Under the pieces are notes generated by a model. That model saw nothing but the letters and a program-made list of their open reading frames with translations. It was not told the DNA's origin and ran no database searches. Positions 1 through 8,048 of a stretch of 64,000 nt of DNA are shown in pieces. Source of the DNA: Acidimicrobiales bacterium (GTDB lineage: Bacteria > Actinomycetota > Acidimicrobiia > Acidimicrobiales > RAAP-2). Every line of letters starts with the position of its first letter. The first letter of the stretch is position 1. The position numbers were made by a program, and so were the translations under genes. Location of the stretch: assembly GCA_025351385.1 (NCBI GenBank), contig JANXWA010000028.1, positions 1-64,000 on the forward strand, written 5' to 3'.

Positions 1-468
1 CACGCTCTCGTCGGTGGCGTTCCTTTGCTGGCTACTGCTGGCTCGGCGCACTCGAATCGCCCGGAGGGTCTAAGGCAGGATCCGTCACGATCAAAATGGT
101 TCGAGTTGAGGGAGGTTCTCGTGTCAGTCAGGCGTCTGAGCGCGAAACTCAACCGAAACGTGCACATGTTCTACCTGATGAAACGGGGGTGTAAGGGGGT
201 TCGAACATAGTCCCGTTACCTCCACTAAATTTCGCTGTGAGGATTCGGTTCCTGGCACAAGTGTCTGCTTTCTCACCTGAAGCATGAGCAACATGGTGAG
301 CAATTCGAAGTGTGGTTTCAGATCGGGGGCCCGACGTCGCAGAAGTGCAACCTCGCATTGGCTTGGTTAGACCGTGTGGGTCCGCGACTGTGGACCAACA
401 CCGCAGGAATGCCACCATCCAGTGGCGACTCGAAGCTTCTTATGCCTGACAGGTGGCTGTTGCTTGAT
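1..468. other. No gene recognised (AT-richer left end)
   Basis: Only short overlapping open frames with no recognisable protein features are present on either strand. Base composition is visibly more AT-rich than the window from about 3.4 kb onward. No tRNA-like cloverleaf or convincing repeat was seen. The stretch ends at the candidate promoter of the PadR-type regulator. Confidence 0.5.
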
Positions 469-497
469 GTGACAAACTAACGTCACTATTACATTAT
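469..497 (+). promoter_or_regulatory. Candidate promoter with overlapping inverted repeat before the padR-like gene
   Basis: GTGACA (469-474) and CATTAT (492-497) are separated by 17 nt, a plausible -35/-10 pair. The -35 is part of an inverted repeat GTGAC-N8-GTCAC (469-486). PadR-family repressors commonly bind dyads in their own promoter, so autoregulation is a reasonable inference. The repeat has only 5-bp arms, so chance occurrence is possible. Confidence 0.35.
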
Positions 498-530
498 CTG
501 ATATAGTTCGATCTGTCGCGAGGAGATCCG

Positions 531-848
531 ATGGCTGTTCGAGGCTGGCAGAGAGCGCAGGACCCCGCACTCTTAGTATTGACGTCATTGGCGGCTGGTC
601 CTATGCATGGTTACGCCCTCATTCGTGACATCTACGAGATCACGGGGATGACAATTGGTCCAGGAACCCTCTACGGCGCATTGGCCCGATTGGAAGAGGA
701 CGGTCTGGTCGAGCCGATCGCTTCGCTGGACCGTCGCCGACCGTACCGAATTACGGGCGCCGGGTCGGTGGCGCTACGCGAACGACTTCTCGCCAACGTG
801 AGCGTGGCTCAAGTCGGTCTTCGTCGCCTCGGACTGTCGCCCGCATGA
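531..848 (+). CDS. PadR-family transcriptional regulator
   Basis: A 105-residue protein that is almost entirely a PadR-type winged helix. Residues about 10-60 read as the helix-turn-helix (ALLVLTSLAAGPMHGYAL, then TIGPGTLYGALARLEEDGLV), followed by the wing. It would act as a small cytoplasmic dimeric repressor. An AGGAG ribosome site (gaggag) lies 6-7 nt before the ATG. Its stop overlaps the next ATG (ATGA at 845-848), so the two were translationally coupled. In many bacteria this pair is a PadR repressor plus a membrane protein whose N-terminus has a YPxxWRxRYGDE motif. That partner is broken here, so this may be a residual regulator. The family call is solid; the target is unknown. Confidence 0.85.
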   Translation: MAVRGWQRAQDPALLVLTSLAAGPMHGYALIRDIYEITGMTIGPGTLYGALARLEEDGLVEPIASLDRRRPYRITGAGSVALRERLLANVSVAQVGLRRLGLSPA

Positions 849-1775
849 CACGGTCATCGAGGATTGTCTTACTGGTGCTGCACACATATCCGCAATGGTG
901 GCGAGTCCGCTACGGCGACGAAATGGATGCGGTAATCGAAGATCTCATTGAAACCGGCCAATCGTCCATAAGAATTGCGCGCGACCTGTTGTCCGGTTCG
1001 TGGCGAGCGCGAATGCTGGGAAGTGACGCGCCCGCGACTCGCGAATTCTAGACCGGTCGTACCCGTACGTCGCTCCTTGTGGCGACACTTCCGTGGTTTG
1101 GGTTAATCCCGCTGTTCGTGGTCACCGATGAGCCAAGTCAGCAAGCTTGCGCTGTATTCGCAACTTCTAGCGGACGCGCTTTTCCTCCTAAGCTTCTGCG
1201 TCGTCATGTTTGGCTGGATCAGCCTTCGTGATGCGCTCGATGAGCAATGATCCTCCACACGATGGCAGCGAGCGTGCAAGTGGATTGTCGTTTCGGGATT
1301 TGGTCTGATTGTGGGAACGCTCGTTCTCGGCGCAAAGTCGTGGACCGTGTGTCGCTCGGGTAGCACAGGAGCGACGAACGTCTGCTCTCGTGCAGCCCAC
1401 GGAAGCTCGTTTCCAGTTGTGGGGGCGTACATCGGAGTCGCGGTCCTTCTGATCGCGTGGGCCGTTATGCCATTTTCCATCTCACGATCTGTTCGAAGTA
1501 CCGACCTGTCAATCCGTTCACTCGACACCGGGTCCCGTGTCGCCCAGATGCTGACCGCGATACTGACGTCGATCACGATTCTTGTGCTGGTCTTTGGCGC
1601 GACAATCGTGGCGCAGCCAGCACGCGTGAAGCACACTAACTACCTGGTGATCACTTCTACGCTCGGCCCCTGGTTCATAGCAGTCTCCTCTGCGCTCATA
1701 GTGATCAGCGGCATCAGTTTGCTGGGGACGCTCGCGGCACGACGCGCGTATTGGCGAGCTCTTGTCCTATCCTGA
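845..1775 (+). pseudogene. Decayed PadR-linked membrane protein gene
   Basis: The first 68 codons (845-1051) carry YPQWWRVRYGDEMDAVIEDL, the hallmark N-terminus of PadR-associated multi-pass membrane proteins, then stop at TAG 1049-1051. Reading on in the same frame gives a hydrophobic helix (SLLVATLPWFGLIPLFVVT). Near 1128 the reading shifts to another frame, where the 40 codons from 1128 encode a second helix (LLADALFLLSFCVVMFGWISL) before TGA 1248-1250. The same frame continues after that stop with further helices to 1775 (GFGLIVGTLVLGAK, AYIGVAVLLIAWAVMPF, ITILVLVFGATIVA, FIAVSSALIVISGISLLGTL). Two nonsense codons and one frameshift within one multi-helix protein indicate a pseudogene. 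The segment 1311-1775 could still be expressed as a 154-residue fragment. Confidence 0.65.
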
Positions 1776-2533
1776 TCAGAACCACCGATTGCGCTCAGAC
1801 TTGCACCGCAGATTCTGTCTTCTGACAGGACGTACGCTGATTACCTATCAGACCGATTCATAACGGTGCTGGAATACCCCAGATGCCGTGAAGAACCGAG
1901 TGATGGGTTAGCTAACTAACTGACCCTCGCCGGGTTCAGTGAATTTGTCTAAATGGATCTCAACACCGCATCATCTTCCGTCACCACGGCTTAACTACAA
2001 TGAGCACCCGATCACCACGGAGATCGTCGCTGGCCCGACGCAACAGTTCTGCAATCGAGCACTGCCGACTCAACGTAACTGAAACCTCCGACCTAGTCGT
2101 TGTCGAGGTCATCAACAACGGCTGCTGGGAGTCGTTTCTGGACAGGGTTTGAAAGCCGTTCCTTTTCTTCATTAGATACGACCGATTTGTCGCGGAGATC
2201 CTGTTTGGGGACCTCGTGCGAGACATTGCGAGAAGGTTGAGCAACCTCAGACCCCTGTAAAATAGGGCTTTTCACTGCCTCAGAAGGGTTTGAAAGTCGT
2301 CCCATAAGGTCCACCGACCTGAATAGTAAGTGGTGACTGGCGCGGCGAACTCGCCGGCTCTCCAAAGAGGGGACCGATCCCTGTCCGATCTCCCGATGTG
2401 ACGCAACAATCCCTTGTCGCTCGCGCTCGATATCCGGCGTGGCCGGTCATGTCATGAGTCGTCGGTCTCCGAGCGACGACGCGACGTCGTTGCTCCAACG
2501 TTTTGCTGTCGCACGTTGTCGCTCAGATCGTCC
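1776..2533. other. No gene recognised
   Basis: About 760 nt with no open frame showing recognisable motifs, a signal peptide or codon bias. Several short overlapping frames occur on the minus strand near 1980-2500, but none has a convincing ribosome site. It looks like decayed or non-coding AT-richer sequence between the PadR remnant and the receiver gene. Confidence 0.45.
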
Positions 2534-2971
2534 TTAGCGCAGAGCGTTGGCGTGCAGCGGAGGGAAGTCAGAGAGGTAGTCGTCGATGAGGCCCAAGAGG
2601 CGCATGACGTCGAACGGTTTGACCAGGAACTGGTCGGCGCCAGCGGCCAAGCATCTGTCGCCGTGCGCACTGTTCGCATCGGTCGACAGCACGATGATGG
2701 GCGTTTTCGCCGTTCGCGAGTCGGCTCTCAGTTCGTCGAGAATCTCGTGGCCGTTCGCCCCGGAGGGCCGGACGTCAAGCAGGATGAGATCCGGTTCTGG
2801 CCGAGGGAAGAATTCGGTGGCCTCACCGTGGATCATCGGATAGAGACTGTAATTGGGTCGACGTGACACCAGATGTTCGATGAGTTGACAGTGGAAGAGG
2901 TCGTTGACGATGTACTCGATCGTTTTTCGCACGATCGGGCACGGCGCTTTCGATTCGCGATGATTTGACAC
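2534..2971 (-). CDS. Single-domain response-regulator receiver, degenerate
   Basis: A 145-residue protein made of one CheY-like receiver domain. The phospho-acceptor is D66 (LILLDVRPSGANGHE), the switch serine is S96 (IIVLSTDA) and the conserved lysine is K118 (QFLVKPFD). The usual acidic pair after beta-1 (YVEDN in close relatives) reads Y20-I-V-N-D, so both Mg-binding acids are replaced (V22, N23). The overall pattern resembles the C-terminal receiver of hybrid histidine kinases rather than an OmpR- or NarL-type regulator, and no output domain follows. A GTG start is preceded by AAGGGG at a good distance. It may be an orphan receiver or a fragment of a larger sensor gene. No kinase is nearby. 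Confidence 0.6.
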   Translation of the reverse strand: MSNHRESKAPCPIVRKTIEYIVNDLFHCQLIEHLVSRRPNYSLYPMIHGEATEFFPRPEPDLILLDVRPSGANGHEILDELRADSRTAKTPIIVLSTDANSAHGDRCLAAGADQFLVKPFDVMRLLGLIDDYLSDFPPLHANALR

Positions 2972-3298
2972 GTTGTTCTACCCCTTGTCAGATGACGTCT
3001 TCGGAGTTCCGAATTGGAATCGGTCTGTAGTGGCTGAGCGCCCCTGCGGCTACGAGGCTGTCAGACCTCTCCGATGCTGTTACTCAACGGTACCGAGGTG
3101 AATTGTGGATTTGCTGTGAAACCTCGAGTAATTGCATGTGTATACATTCCGCGCCGGTTTGCGGACCCGTGGCGAGTCATTGAATCACTCCGGGAGTGGT
3201 TGAGTCCAAGAGTGTCAGGGTCCAATCGCAGAGGTGTGTGCCTCTTACCTTACGGCAACGTTCTGTTGGTCGCCCTTCGATACGGCGAGAGTGGTCTC
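2972..3298. other. No gene recognised
   Basis: About 330 nt upstream of the receiver gene and downstream of the gamma-lyase gene. A plus-strand frame beginning at 3074 runs into the 3' end of the lyase gene but has no family resemblance and is not called. No hairpin terminator was seen. Confidence 0.4.
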
Positions 3299-4435
3299 CT
3301 ACGCTCTGGGGGAGAGCGCCTCGTGAAGGTCCGCGAGCAAGTCGTCCGCGTCCTCGATGCCAACGCTGAGGCGAACGAGATTGTCGGGCACCTCCAGGAG
3401 TGACCCGCTCGTCGAGAGGTGGGTCATGAGGGCCGGCACCTCGATGAGACTCTCGACCCCACCGAGCGACTCGGCCAGAGTGAAGACCATTGTCCCTTCG
3501 GCGAACTGTCGCGCGGCCTGCGCTCCACCGACGAGCTCGATGCTCACCATTCCTCCGAAGCCCCTCATCTGGGACTTGGCGATCCCATGGTTCGGGTGCG
3601 AGGTCAGCCCCGGGTACCAGACACGCTCAACCTGCGGGTGGGCGCACAGCATCTCGACCACCTTGGCGGCGTTCTCCTGGTGACGATCCATCCGGACGCC
3701 GAGTGTGCGGATGCCCCGCATGACCAGATAGCAGTCGAGCGGTCCCGGCACGGCACCGACGGCGTACTGCAGGAACTTCACCCGCTCGGCCACGTCCGGG
3801 TCGTTCGTGACGACCGCACCACCGATCACGTCGGAGTGTCCGCCGAGGTACTTGGTCGTTGAGTGCACGACGATGTCGGCGCCGAGGGTGAGCGGCGTCT
3901 GCAGGTACGGCGTCGCGAACGTGTTGTCGACGACCAGTTTCGCCCCGTTCTCGTGCGCCAGCGCCGCGACCGCTGCGATGTCGACGATGCGCAGGAATGG
4001 GTTGCTCGGCGTCTCCACCCAGACGAGCGCCGTGCCTTCGCGCCAGGAGGACTTCACCGCGTCGATGTCCGAGATGTCGACGATGTCGGTGTGGATGCCC
4101 CACGCGCCGAAGACCTTGGTCAGCATCCGGTAGGTACCGCCGTAGGCGTCGGTCGACATGAGCACGCGGTCGCCCGGCGTGAGAGTGCGGATCACGGCGT
4201 CGACGGCCGAGAGGCCCGAGGAGAAGGCGACGGCGAACTGCGCCTCCTCGAGGCTGGCGAGGACCGTTTCCAGCGCCGCGCGCGTGGGATTGTCGCCGCG
4301 CGCGTAGTCGGCGAACTTGACCTTGCCCACGGCCTCCTGGGCGTAGGTCGAGGTGAGAAAGACCGGGACGTTGACCGCTCCCGTCATCACTTCGGGGTCC
4401 TGTCCGGCGTGGATGGCTCGGGTCGAGAAGTTCAC
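3299..4435 (-). CDS. Cystathionine gamma-lyase / gamma-synthase family PLP enzyme
   Basis: A 378-residue fold-type I PLP enzyme of the Cys/Met metabolism family. The N-terminus (STRAIHAGQDPEVMTGAVNVP) and the PLP-lysine segment DIVVHSTTKYLGGHSDVIGG are diagnostic. FLTSTYAQ and YARGDNPTR are further family blocks. A GTG start at 4435 follows AGAACGGAG, 17 nt after the stop of the upstream beta-synthase gene, so the two form an operon. With a beta-synthase partner the expected role is cystathionine gamma-lyase, converting cystathionine to cysteine, 2-oxobutyrate and ammonia (reverse transsulfuration). A gamma-synthase role cannot be excluded from sequence. Cysteine from this route could feed the mycothiol pathway represented by mshC at 46 kb. 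Confidence 0.9.
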   Translation of the reverse strand: MNFSTRAIHAGQDPEVMTGAVNVPVFLTSTYAQEAVGKVKFADYARGDNPTRAALETVLASLEEAQFAVAFSSGLSAVDAVIRTLTPGDRVLMSTDAYGGTYRMLTKVFGAWGIHTDIVDISDIDAVKSSWREGTALVWVETPSNPFLRIVDIAAVAALAHENGAKLVVDNTFATPYLQTPLTLGADIVVHSTTKYLGGHSDVIGGAVVTNDPDVAERVKFLQYAVGAVPGPLDCYLVMRGIRTLGVRMDRHQENAAKVVEMLCAHPQVERVWYPGLTSHPNHGIAKSQMRGFGGMVSIELVGGAQAARQFAEGTMVFTLAESLGGVESLIEVPALMTHLSTSGSLLEVPDNLVRLSVGIEDADDLLADLHEALSPRA

Positions 4436-4452
4436 CGCGTGCTCCGTTCTCT

Positions 4453-5832
4453 TCAGTGGTCGGTGGTCGGGGAGGAAAGGAATCGCAGGACGTCCGACGC
4501 GGTGATGACCCCGCGCGGTCGTCCGTCGGCGAGGACCAGTAGGGCCGGGGTGGTCGCCAACCGACGCGTGACCGACTCGAGCGGCTCGCCGACGCCGATC
4601 GTGTCGAGGACCGGCCCCATCACCTCTTCGATGGGACGGGTGAGCATTCCCGGGTCCTTGGATCCCAGCTCCATGAGTTGCAGCTCGAACGCGGTGCCCA
4701 CGACCTCCTTGGCCGCGAGCGGCAGTTCGTCGGTCACCGAGATGATGACCTGGGAGACGCCTCGTTCGCGCATCAGCTCGGCGACCTGCGCGGCGCTCTG
4801 GTCGACGCGCGCGAGGATCAGGTCGCTGGCGCTCGCTCCCTTGACGTCGAGGATGTCGCCGGCGTTGGCCCCGGTCGACGTCGTGAGGAATCCGTAGTCG
4901 CGCATCCAGGTGTCGTTGAAGACCTTGGAGAGGTAGTTGCGTCCCGAGTCCGGGACGAGCACGACGACGCGCGAACCGGCCGGTGCACTCTCGGCGACGC
5001 GAAGCGCCACCACCACCGCGGTCCCGCCCGAACCGCCGATCAGCATGCCCTCCTCGCGGGTGACCCGCCGCGCCATCGCGAAGGCCTCGGCGTCGCTCAC
5101 GGCGATGACCTCGTCGACCAGGTCGCGGTCGTAGTTCTCGGGCCAGAAGTCCTCGCCGACGCCCTCCGTGAGGTACGGTCGGCCGGCGCCGCCGGAGAAG
5201 ACCGATCCCTCGGGGTCGGCGGCGATGATCCGGATGGCGGGGTTCATCTCCTTCAGGAACCTGGCGACGCCACAGATCGTGCCTCCGGTGCCGGCACCGG
5301 CGACGAAGTGCGTGACCGTGCCCTCGGTGTCGCGCCAGATCTCGGGCCCGGTCGTCTGGTAGTGGGCCAACGGATTGGCGGGATTGGAGTACTGGTCCGG
5401 TCGGAAGGCGCCGGGGGTCTCGCGGGTCAGTCGCTCCGCCGTCGAGTAGTAAGAGGTCGGGTCCTCGGGGGCGACGGCGGTCGGACAGACGATGACCTGC
5501 GCACCGTAGGCCTCGAGGAGGGTGACCTTCTCGGGCGCCATCTTGTCGCTCATGACGAAGATGCACCGGTAGCCCCGTTGGGCCGCGACGATCGCGAGGC
5601 CCACCCCGGTGTTCCCGCTCGTCGGTTCGACGATGACCCCGCCGGGCTTCAAAAGCCCGTCGCGCTCGGCGGCGTCGATCATCGTGAGTGCCGGTCGGTC
5701 CTTCGAGCTGCCCCCCGGGTTCGTCGTCTCGAGCTTCACGACGACGTCGACGTCCGGCGGCGTCGCCAGCCGATTGAACCTGACGAGTGGGGTCTCACCA
5801 ATGAGATCGAGCAGGGAGTCGGCTATGCGCAT
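4453..5832 (-). CDS. cbs: Cystathionine beta-synthase
   Basis: A 459-residue enzyme condensing serine (or O-acetylserine) with homocysteine to cystathionine. The N-terminal fold-type II PLP domain shows the lysine K44 in GGSSKDRPA, the phosphate-contacting SGNTGVGL (72-79) and the glycine loop GAGTGGTICG near residue 180. The last ~130 residues are a CBS-domain pair, as in full-length beta-synthases and unlike shorter CysK proteins. It is first in an operon with the gamma-lyase. No Shine-Dalgarno precedes the ATG. Instead TATGGT sits exactly 6 nt upstream, suggesting a leaderless mRNA. The upstream intergenic region holds a perfect 10-bp inverted repeat. Confidence 0.92.
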   Translation of the reverse strand: MRIADSLLDLIGETPLVRFNRLATPPDVDVVVKLETTNPGGSSKDRPALTMIDAAERDGLLKPGGVIVEPTSGNTGVGLAIVAAQRGYRCIFVMSDKMAPEKVTLLEAYGAQVIVCPTAVAPEDPTSYYSTAERLTRETPGAFRPDQYSNPANPLAHYQTTGPEIWRDTEGTVTHFVAGAGTGGTICGVARFLKEMNPAIRIIAADPEGSVFSGGAGRPYLTEGVGEDFWPENYDRDLVDEVIAVSDAEAFAMARRVTREEGMLIGGSGGTAVVVALRVAESAPAGSRVVVLVPDSGRNYLSKVFNDTWMRDYGFLTTSTGANAGDILDVKGASASDLILARVDQSAAQVAELMRERGVSQVIISVTDELPLAAKEVVGTAFELQLMELGSKDPGMLTRPIEEVMGPVLDTIGVGEPLESVTRRLATTPALLVLADGRPRGVITASDVLRFLSSPTTDH

Positions 5833-5838
5833 AGGTAC

Positions 5839-5844
5839 ACCATA
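5839..5844 (-). promoter_or_regulatory. Leaderless -10 hexamer of cbs
   Basis: TATGGT on the minus strand, then 6 nt (GTACCT), then the cbs ATG at 5832. No ribosome-binding site is possible in that gap. It matches the TANNNT-N6-start pattern repeated across this window. Confidence 0.55.
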
Positions 5845-5864
5845 TTTCGACGCACCGCACCGCG

Positions 5865-5906
5865 GTGAGCCCGGGGCCGAGCATGGCTGGGACCTGCCGG
5901 GCTCAC
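5865..5906. repeat. Perfect 10-bp inverted repeat between cbs and the divergent gene
   Basis: GTGAGCCCGG (5865-5874) and CCGGGCTCAC (5897-5906) flank a 22-nt spacer. The element lies just upstream of the cbs -10 hexamer and 80 nt before the divergent plus-strand gene. It could be an operator near the cbs -35 or an RNA hairpin in a plus-strand leader. No U-tract follows on either strand, so it is not a typical intrinsic terminator. Confidence 0.55.
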
Positions 5907-5985
5907 TGCCTTCGCGCGATCCGTTCGGTCATCAGGTGATCGTCGCTCGCGGACCGGCCCGTCGCACTGGGCCTGGCAATCGGTC

Positions 5986-6303
5986 GTGCCGCGTGGCATA
6001 GTGAGCCGAAGCCTCGTCGAAAGGACACCCTGCACGATCGGCATCTACATCGAAGCTGACGGCATGACCATCGAGCAGCACGCCGAGGGCCGCCGGCGCC
6101 TGGCCGAAGCCGGAGTCTCGGAGGCGGCGATGAAGCTCCACTCGGTCTTCGGCGAGGAGGGGCACCTCATGGTGTTCGACATCTGGGAGAGCCAAGAGGC
6201 GTGGGAGGAGTTCCTCACCCATCTGCTGCCGATTCTCCTGGACCTGGGCGTCACCCTGAAGGAGCCCCCGACGATCATGCCGATCGTCGACCTGGCGATG
6301 TAG
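5986..6303 (+). CDS. Small alpha/beta-barrel (ABM-like) protein
   Basis: At most 105 residues. The pattern IGIYIEADGMTIEQHAEGRRRLAEAG, then KLHSVFGEEGHLMVFDIWESQEAWEEFLTHLLPIL, is that of dimeric ferredoxin-like proteins related to antibiotic-biosynthesis monooxygenases and stress-responsive barrels. These are small cytoplasmic dimers with varied functions. The true start is uncertain. GTG 5986 or GTG 6001 are possible, but the best ribosome site (AAGGA at 6021-6025) points to a later, non-standard start near 6034. Divergent from cbs. No catalytic assignment is possible. Confidence 0.6.
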   Translation: MPRGIVSRSLVERTPCTIGIYIEADGMTIEQHAEGRRRLAEAGVSEAAMKLHSVFGEEGHLMVFDIWESQEAWEEFLTHLLPILLDLGVTLKEPPTIMPIVDLAM

Positions 6304-6358
6304 GACGGCGCCACGGCGCCAGTCGTCAGGTGGTGCGGACCTCAGGAGGCCGGTGTTG

Positions 6359-6949
6359 TCACTTCTTCGCGGTGCGGTCGACCAGTCGCCACGCCGATGG
6401 CAGCGCGACGCCCGCGATCCCCGACTTGATGAACTCGCCGATCACGAACGGCGTGAAGCCGTACGCGATGGCCTTGGAGAGCGAGACGTGCAGGGCGAAT
6501 CCCAGCCACGGCACGCCGACGAGGAAGATGACGGCCTCGCCCACGACCATCGAGGCGACGGCCCTCGCGACGTTGCGGTCGTTGCCCCTCGACGCCAGCC
6601 AGCCGAGCAGCGGGCCGGCGATGACGAAGCCGATGAGGTAGCCAAAGGTAGCCAATACGTAGCCGCTGGAGTGGTCGGCGAACCACGGCACGCCGACGAG
6701 ACCGGCGACGACGTAAAGAGCCATGGACAGCCCGGCCCGCCGCCAACCGAGCGCCGAACCGGCCAGGATGACGCCAAGCGTCTGACCGGTGACCGGCACC
6801 GGCGTGAAGGAGAGGGGGAACGAGACCTGGGCGAGTAGCCCGACGAGGGCCGCGGCCCCGACGACGAGCACGGCATCGGCAACGAGCGACGCCGGCACAA
6901 GATCGGCGAGCACTCGGCGGGGCTGGGCTGAGACTGCGACGGTCGACAT
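6359..6949 (-). CDS. bioY: Biotin transporter BioY
   Basis: A 196-residue integral membrane protein with about six hydrophobic helices. Family motifs are PLSFTPVPVTGQTLGVILAG near residue 50 and GYLIGFVIAGPLLGWLA, then KAIAYGFTPFVIGEFIK near the C-terminus. BioY is the substrate-binding S-component of an ECF-type biotin importer and can sometimes work alone. No ECF ATPase (BioM) or BioN is adjacent, so it must share a general ECF module or act solo. The ATG at 6949 follows GAGGAG. No biotin-repressor operator was recognised upstream. Confidence 0.9.
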   Translation of the reverse strand: MSTVAVSAQPRRVLADLVPASLVADAVLVVGAAALVGLLAQVSFPLSFTPVPVTGQTLGVILAGSALGWRRAGLSMALYVVAGLVGVPWFADHSSGYVLATFGYLIGFVIAGPLLGWLASRGNDRNVARAVASMVVGEAVIFLVGVPWLGFALHVSLSKAIAYGFTPFVIGEFIKSGIAGVALPSAWRLVDRTAKK

Positions 6950-7101
6950 GACGGACTCCTCAATAGCGGTTCCTCGCAACCCTAGGTGACCGACATCGCC
7001 GTCGACGTACTGACGGGTAGGAGTTGCGACCCGTGGCGTGTCGCAGCGACCCCGCTGCCCACGCTGTTCGGCTCGTAGACCGCAACGGAGTCTCTCCGCA
7101 T

Positions 7102-7134
7102 CGAATGATGGGCTCTCGAACTGCCCATCATTCG
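7102..7134 (-). terminator. Hairpin just after the enoyl-CoA hydratase-like gene
   Basis: CGAATGATGGGC (7102-7113) and GCCCATCATTCG (7123-7134) form a perfect 12-bp stem with a 9-nt loop, starting 5 nt past the stop codon of the minus-strand gene. No T-run follows, as is common for actinobacterial terminators. It may also stabilise the mRNA end. Confidence 0.6.
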
Positions 7135-7139
7135 CACCG

Positions 7140-7946
7140 TCAACCGAGAGGATCGACCTGCTCGGGATTGGCCCGTGTCCACGACGGCGGGCGCTTCTCG
7201 ATGAACGCGGCGATCCCCTCCTGCGCGTCATCGATGAGGCTCGCTGCCGCCATCACTTCGGCGGCGTAGTCGTAGGCCGCCGACTGCTCCAAGCCGATCT
7301 GGGCGTAGAAGGCCCGCTTGCCGATGCCCATGGACGCGGGACTGCCGCGCGTGACACGACGAAGGAGCTCGCTGGTCGCGTCGTCGAGTTCGGCCATGGG
7401 CACCACCTTGTTCACGAGTCCCCACGACTCGGCTGTTCGGGCGTCGATCGGATCGCCCGTCATCGCCATCTCGAGGGCCCGTTTGCGTCCGACGGACCGT
7501 CCAACCGCGACCAACGGGGTCGTGCAGAAGAGTCCGCCGCGGCCGCCGGGAGTGCAGAACGAGGCCTCCTCGGCCGCCACGGCCAGATCGGCGGTGGCGA
7601 CCAACTGGCAACCGGCACCAGTGGCGAGCGCGTGGACTCTCGCGACGACGGGCTGGGGTACTGCTTGGATTGATTCCATCATCCGGGTGCAGACATTGAA
7701 GAGGTGCCGAACGCTCGCGAGGTCTTGACTGGCCATCTCGGTGAAGTCGTGCCCCGCGCAGAACAGCCGTCCCTTCGCCGCGAGCACGACACCGGTCGCG
7801 TCACTCCGGCCGGCCTCGGTGATGGCCTGGATTAACTCCTCCATCATGGAGAGCGTCAGCACGTTGAGTCGGTCCGGTTGGTTCAACCAGATGGTGACGG
7901 TGTCACCTTCACGTTCGCTCAGAATGCACCGGTACTCTCGCTGCAT
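7140..7946 (-). CDS. Enoyl-CoA hydratase/isomerase family protein (ECHDC3-like)
   Basis: A 268-residue crotonase-fold protein. The oxyanion-hole segments are GRLFCAGHDFTEM near residue 62 and ALATGAGCQLVATADLAVA near 108. The stretch FCTTPLVAVGRSVGRKRALEM and the ending EGIAAFIEKRPPSW resemble the ECHDC3 subgroup more than classical FadB-type hydratases. The segment CTPGGRGGLFCTTP occupies the region that holds a catalytic glutamate in true hydratases, and no obvious glutamate is seen there. The reaction on a CoA thioester is therefore uncertain. The ATG has a GAGAGGAG ribosome site. Monocistronic, ending in a strong hairpin. Confidence 0.85.
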   Translation of the reverse strand: MQREYRCILSEREGDTVTIWLNQPDRLNVLTLSMMEELIQAITEAGRSDATGVVLAAKGRLFCAGHDFTEMASQDLASVRHLFNVCTRMMESIQAVPQPVVARVHALATGAGCQLVATADLAVAAEEASFCTPGGRGGLFCTTPLVAVGRSVGRKRALEMAMTGDPIDARTAESWGLVNKVVPMAELDDATSELLRRVTRGSPASMGIGKRAFYAQIGLEQSAAYDYAAEVMAAASLIDDAQEGIAAFIEKRPPSWTRANPEQVDPLG

Positions 7947-8048
7947 CGCGACTCCTCTCGTCCCTCAGTCCGAGCGCAGTGTGGTCCGGGAACTATCGAA
8001 CAGACCGGACTCCAGACCGCCAGACCGCCACGTCTTGAATGGCAGTGG

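Noticed and set aside
3074-3403. Plus-strand frame of 109 codons overlapping the 3' end of the gamma-lyase gene
   Set aside because: About 105 nt lie antisense to a well-supported gene. No motif, no clear ribosome site, and no leaderless hexamer at the expected distance.
4437-5566. Long frame continuous with the gamma-lyase gene but antisense-shifted through cbs
   Set aside because: It is an Arg/Gly-rich shadow of cbs in another frame. The lyase proper starts at GTG 4435.
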